Source: Eubacterium sp.
GTDB taxonomy: Bacteria > Bacillota > Clostridia > Oscillospirales > Acutalibacteraceae
Length of the DNA stretch: 8,550 bases
Assembly (NCBI GenBank): GCA_029050995.1
Contig: JAIDLO010000145.1
Location: 1 to 8,550 of the forward strand
Reading direction: 5' to 3'
Under the pieces are notes generated by a model. That model worked only from the letters and a program-made list of their open reading frames with translations, did no database searches and was not told the origin of the DNA. The position numbers and the translations under genes were made by a program. Shown in pieces: positions 6,482 to 8,550 of this stretch (the first letter of the stretch is position 1; every line of letters begins with the position of its first letter).

Positions 6482-6652
6482 TTAGTCCTCAGAAGGAGCA
6501 CCTACTGGGCAAACACCTGCGCATGCACCACATGAAATGCAAGTATCAGCATCAATAACGAATTTACCATCGCCTTCTGAAATAGCGCCTACAGGACATT
6601 CGCCTGCGCAAGCACCGCAAGAAATGCAATCGTCTGAAATCTTGTATGCCAT
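6482..6652 (-). CDS. Small 2[4Fe-4S] ferredoxin, clostridial type
   Basis: This 56-residue protein is an electron carrier of the clostridial 8Fe ferredoxin class, used by pyruvate:ferredoxin oxidoreductase, hydrogenase and similar anaerobic enzymes. Two near-identical halves each carry CxxCxxCxxxCP: C9, C12, C15, C19-P and C38, C41, C44, C48-P, both built on CISCGACAG. The sequence opens MAYKISDDC and ends VGAPSED, a usual length for the family. AGGAGGTG (6660-6667) sits seven bases before the ATG, a near-ideal site fitting high expression. It has its own promoter and shares the terminator at 6431-6468. It lies downstream of ricT on the same strand, 85 bases away. The identity is very safe; the specific redox partner cannot be told from sequence. 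Confidence 0.95.
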   Translation of the reverse strand: MAYKISDDCISCGACAGECPVGAISEGDGKFVIDADTCISCGACAGVCPVGAPSED

Positions 6653-6659
6653 TCTGTAA

Positions 6660-6667
6660 CACCTCCT
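6660..6667 (-). promoter_or_regulatory. Strong ribosome-binding site of the ferredoxin gene
   Basis: On the minus strand AGGAGGTG is an eight-base match to the 16S rRNA tail, seven bases before the ATG at 6652. It confirms that the very short reading frame is a real gene. Confidence 0.85.
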
Positions 6668-6686
6668 GTAATTATTTCTAAATATT

Positions 6687-6714
6687 AATATAACACAATA
6701 TTTTCAATTTGCAA
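6687..6714 (-). promoter_or_regulatory. Predicted promoter of the ferredoxin gene
   Basis: On the minus strand TTGCAA (6709-6714), 16 bases, then TATATT (6687-6692) would start transcription near 6680, about 28 bases before the ATG. An overlapping alternative is TTGAAA (6702-6707) with TATTTA (6679-6684) at 17 bases. Either way the strongly AT-rich 70-base gap after ricT looks like a separate promoter. Confidence 0.5.
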
Positions 6715-6737
6715 GAGAAAAGCAAGGTTAGTTTGAA

Positions 6738-7610
6738 CTAATTTTTTTCAAGATGTTTGAGTGCCTCTGCCTCTTGTTTTGAAACACCCTGATGTCTTCC
6801 CTCTTTTACAACAACAACTTCTTCTCTGTTTACGGAAACAGGTGCACCCTCCGGATTGCTGTCCAGACGAACCTTTAATCTTCCTGTTAAAAGCGATACA
6901 TCAACAACCGTTCCTCTGCCCTCACGAAAATCTACAACCGAGCCTTTTCTTGGCGTAATTTTCTGCAGATAATCATATGAATTCTGCTCATATTTTAAGC
7001 AGCACATCAGTCTGCCGCAGGTACCGCTGATTTTTCCCGGAGAAAGACTCAAGCCCTGCTCCTTTGCCATTTTGATAGAAACGGAATGAAAATCATTCAG
7101 GAAGGTTGAACAGCAGAACGGTCTGCCGCAAACGCCAAGACCGCCAAGCATTTTTGATTCATCCCTGACACCAATCTGGCGAAGCTCTATTCTTGAGTGG
7201 AATGTACCCGCCAAATCCTTAACAAGCTCTCGGAAATCCACTCTTGCTTCAGCAGTAAAATAAAATATAATTTTAGAACCGTCAAATGTATATTCAACAT
7301 TCGTTAAGCTCATATCAAGCTTATGCTCTTCTATCTTTTTTTCGCAGATATCAAAAGCATTTTTTTCTTTAAGCTTATTTTCTTCAACGATTTTCATATC
7401 GGCATCCGTTGCAATTCGGATAACAGGCTTAAGCGGAGCAACGATTTTATCGTCCTCAACATTCTTGTTTGATTCGGCAACCAAACCGCATTCAACCCCG
7501 CGAGCCGTTTCAACAATAACATGGTCCCCGGCTTTGATATTCAATTTATTCGGATCAAAGAAATACACCTTTCCGGTATCTCTGAACCTGACTCCAACAA
7601 CTTGTGTCAT
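6738..7610 (-). CDS. ricT: RicT (YaaT), PSP1-domain regulatory iron-sulfur protein
   Basis: This 290-residue protein belongs to the RicT/YaaT PSP1 family. In Bacillus subtilis RicT works with RicA (YmcA) and RicF (YlbF) in a complex that binds [4Fe-4S] clusters, promotes RNase Y-dependent mRNA processing and influences sporulation and biofilm formation. The N-terminal VVGVRFRDTGKVYFFDP and the PSP1 core (about 60-150) are typical. Two Cys clusters follow: VCGRPFCC (C161, C166, C167) and TCGRLMCC (C198, C203, C204). They are candidate cluster ligands and are fully conserved here. The ATG at 7610 is chosen because GGAGG (7619-7623) lies eight bases upstream; a TTG at 7631 would place that site inside the gene. 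It follows holB by 26 bases, the same order as in Bacillus, and is probably co-transcribed. A ferredoxin replaces the yabA-type genes seen next in Bacillus. Confidence 0.93.
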   Translation of the reverse strand: MTQVVGVRFRDTGKVYFFDPNKLNIKAGDHVIVETARGVECGLVAESNKNVEDDKIVAPLKPVIRIATDADMKIVEENKLKEKNAFDICEKKIEEHKLDMSLTNVEYTFDGSKIIFYFTAEARVDFRELVKDLAGTFHSRIELRQIGVRDESKMLGGLGVCGRPFCCSTFLNDFHSVSIKMAKEQGLSLSPGKISGTCGRLMCCLKYEQNSYDYLQKITPRKGSVVDFREGRGTVVDVSLLTGRLKVRLDSNPEGAPVSVNREEVVVVKEGRHQGVSKQEAEALKHLEKN

Positions 7611-7618
7611 TACATATT

Positions 7619-7623
7619 CCTCC
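7619..7623 (-). promoter_or_regulatory. Ribosome-binding site that fixes the ricT start
   Basis: On the minus strand GGAGG, within TTGGAGGAATATGTAATG, stands eight bases before the ATG at 7610. It rules against the upstream TTG at 7631, which would encode the site as part of the protein. Confidence 0.75.
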
Positions 7624-7636
7624 AAGAGCAAACGCT

Positions 7637-8550
7637 CTATAAATCTATCGCACTGCGCAAGCTATAGCAAATCTTTGTTGCAAGAAGCGCAGGATTGGCA
7701 TTTTTATTTGCCATTACAATCAATTCATCAGCCGTATTATACAGCTTTATCAGCATAGCATCCGTAAATTTTCTTGAAATCGCTTTAACAGCCTGCTCTC
7801 TTCCCGAAAGATATTCGCCCGTTTTTGCACCGATAACCGCATCACGAAAAACGGATTTAAGAAGATTAAGCACCGTGCATATTTCATTTCTGCCCGAAAG
7901 CTTTGCCGTACATTTAATCAGCTCATATTCATTATCAGCAACAAGGGCTTTGCAGATATTGTTAACAAACTCAATCGTTTTCTGCATTTCCCCGCCAGCT
8001 ATGCTTTCCTCTGCCTTGCCGATATTTCCTTTAAAAGCAATCACGGCTTCCAGGGCAGCTGAAAAATCAATATCCTCATTCTTGTTTGCAATCAGCTCTG
8101 CACCCGCATTTGCGTCAACACCTTCAAGGCTTAACACAACCGAGCGGGATAAAACCGTTTCAAGCATCGAAGATTTATTCTCAACCGTAAGAATAAATAC
8201 GGCATAGGACGGCGGCTCTTCAAGCACTTTTAAAATTGCATTCTGCGCACTTTCATTCATAAAATGCGCATTACAAAGAATATAAACCTTATAATCAGCT
8301 TCATTCGGCGCAACATAAACATCATTGATAACATTTCTTACCGTTTCAACATGGAAAGACCTTGCCCCGCCCTTTGGCTTATATTCAAAAATATCGGGAT
8401 GATAACCCTTTTCAGCCTTCTGGCACTGCGCACAAGCATAACAGGGCTTTTCCGCACCCGAACGGCAAACAAGCGCTGCGGCAATTTCACGGGCAAGCGT
8501 TCTTTTTCCGATTCCGCTTTCGCCCTCTAAAATAATGGCATGGGGCAAAC
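7637..8550 (-). CDS. holB: DNA polymerase III subunit delta' (clamp-loader ATPase-like subunit), 5' end outside the window
   Basis: This is the delta' subunit of the replication clamp loader, an AAA+ protein that with delta and tau/gamma opens and loads the beta sliding clamp. The 304 residues present start inside the protein: LPHAIILEG normally lies 20-30 residues after the true start, so the TTG at 8548 is that internal Leu codon. Numbering from it, the P-loop is GESGIGK at 9-15 and the zinc-binding cysteines are C28, C36, C39 and C42. LEEPP at 109-113 and SRS at 134-136 (usually SRC) are the other family marks. The Walker B position reads ILCNAHFM, without the DE pair, which suits a non-hydrolysing delta'. 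A less conserved C-terminal helical collar follows (about 200-303). ricT starts 26 bases downstream. In Bacillota tmk often lies upstream. Confidence 0.93.
   Translation of the reverse strand, partial: LPHAIILEGESGIGKRTLAREIAAALVCRSGAEKPCYACAQCQKAEKGYHPDIFEYKPKGGARSFHVETVRNVINDVYVAPNEADYKVYILCNAHFMNESAQNAILKVLEEPPSYAVFILTVENKSSMLETVLSRSVVLSLEGVDANAGAELIANKNEDIDFSAALEAVIAFKGNIGKAEESIAGGEMQKTIEFVNNICKALVADNEYELIKCTAKLSGRNEICTVLNLLKSVFRDAVIGAKTGEYLSGREQAVKAISRKFTDAMLIKLYNTADELIVMANKNANPALLATKICYSLRSAIDL

Noticed and set aside
6728..6741. Hairpin TTAGTT-TG-AACTAA as a ricT terminator
   Set aside because: Only six AT-rich pairs with a two-base loop, overlapping the stop codon; the T run lies on the plus-strand side, so it would be a poor terminator for ricT.
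7611..7631. TTG at 7631 as the start of ricT
   Set aside because: It would translate the GGAGG ribosome site that serves the ATG at 7610 and adds residues not typical of the family.
7695..8207. A 170-residue plus-strand frame opposite holB
   Set aside because: It is antisense to a clear holB coding sequence, rich in Ser, and without family motifs.
8546..8548. TTG at 8548 as the true start of holB
   Set aside because: The sequence there is LPHA, which normally lies some 20-30 residues into the protein; the gene simply runs off the window.
1..8550. tRNA, rRNA, riboswitch, CRISPR or insertion-sequence signals
   Set aside because: No cloverleaf, spaced direct repeats, transposase motifs or terminal inverted repeats were seen; coding sequence and the short intergenic gaps account for nearly all of the window.

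Overview
The window looks like chromosomal DNA from a gut-type, low-to-mid GC Firmicute of class Clostridia. The signs are strong GGAGG/GGTGATC ribosome-binding sites, a holB-ricT gene pair in the Bacillota order, a tiny 2[4Fe-4S] ferredoxin, and several cytoplasmic plant-glycan or glucuronide glycosidases. The taxonomic call is inference; there is no rRNA or other marker to settle it. No mobile element, CRISPR array, tRNA or rRNA was seen.

Layout. (1) 100-2569, plus strand: a tightly overlapping three-gene operon of a GNAT acetyltransferase, a GH30 glycosidase resembling endo-beta-1,6-galactanases (GH30_5-like), and the tRNA m6t6A37 methyltransferase TrmO. It ends in a strong hairpin terminator at 2572-2603. 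(2) 2612-6421: two divergently transcribed glycosidases, a GH2 beta-glucuronidase on the minus strand and a GH78-type alpha-L-rhamnosidase-like enzyme on the plus strand. They share a roughly 110-bp control region with back-to-back extended -10 promoters and an 18-bp palindrome. The pair is bounded on both sides by bidirectional terminators with nearly the same stem. (3) 6482-8550, minus strand: a housekeeping block read as holB (cut by the window edge), ricT and then a 56-residue ferredoxin with its own promoter. The ferredoxin is easily missed because of its size.

How the genes may work together. All three glycosidases lack signal peptides, so they should act on imported oligosaccharides or glycosides. 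Their predicted specificities (alpha-L-rhamnose, beta-D-glucuronic acid, beta-1,6-galactan) match, in order, the bonds of the Rha-GlcA-Gal side-chain ends of plant arabinogalactan proteins and gum arabic. I propose a small intracellular locus for dismantling arabinogalactan side chains. This is inference: no transporter or regulator is present in the window, and each enzyme has other plausible substrates such as flavonoid or steroid glycosides. On the housekeeping side, the ferredoxin next to ricT is notable because the RicAFT complex itself carries iron-sulfur clusters.
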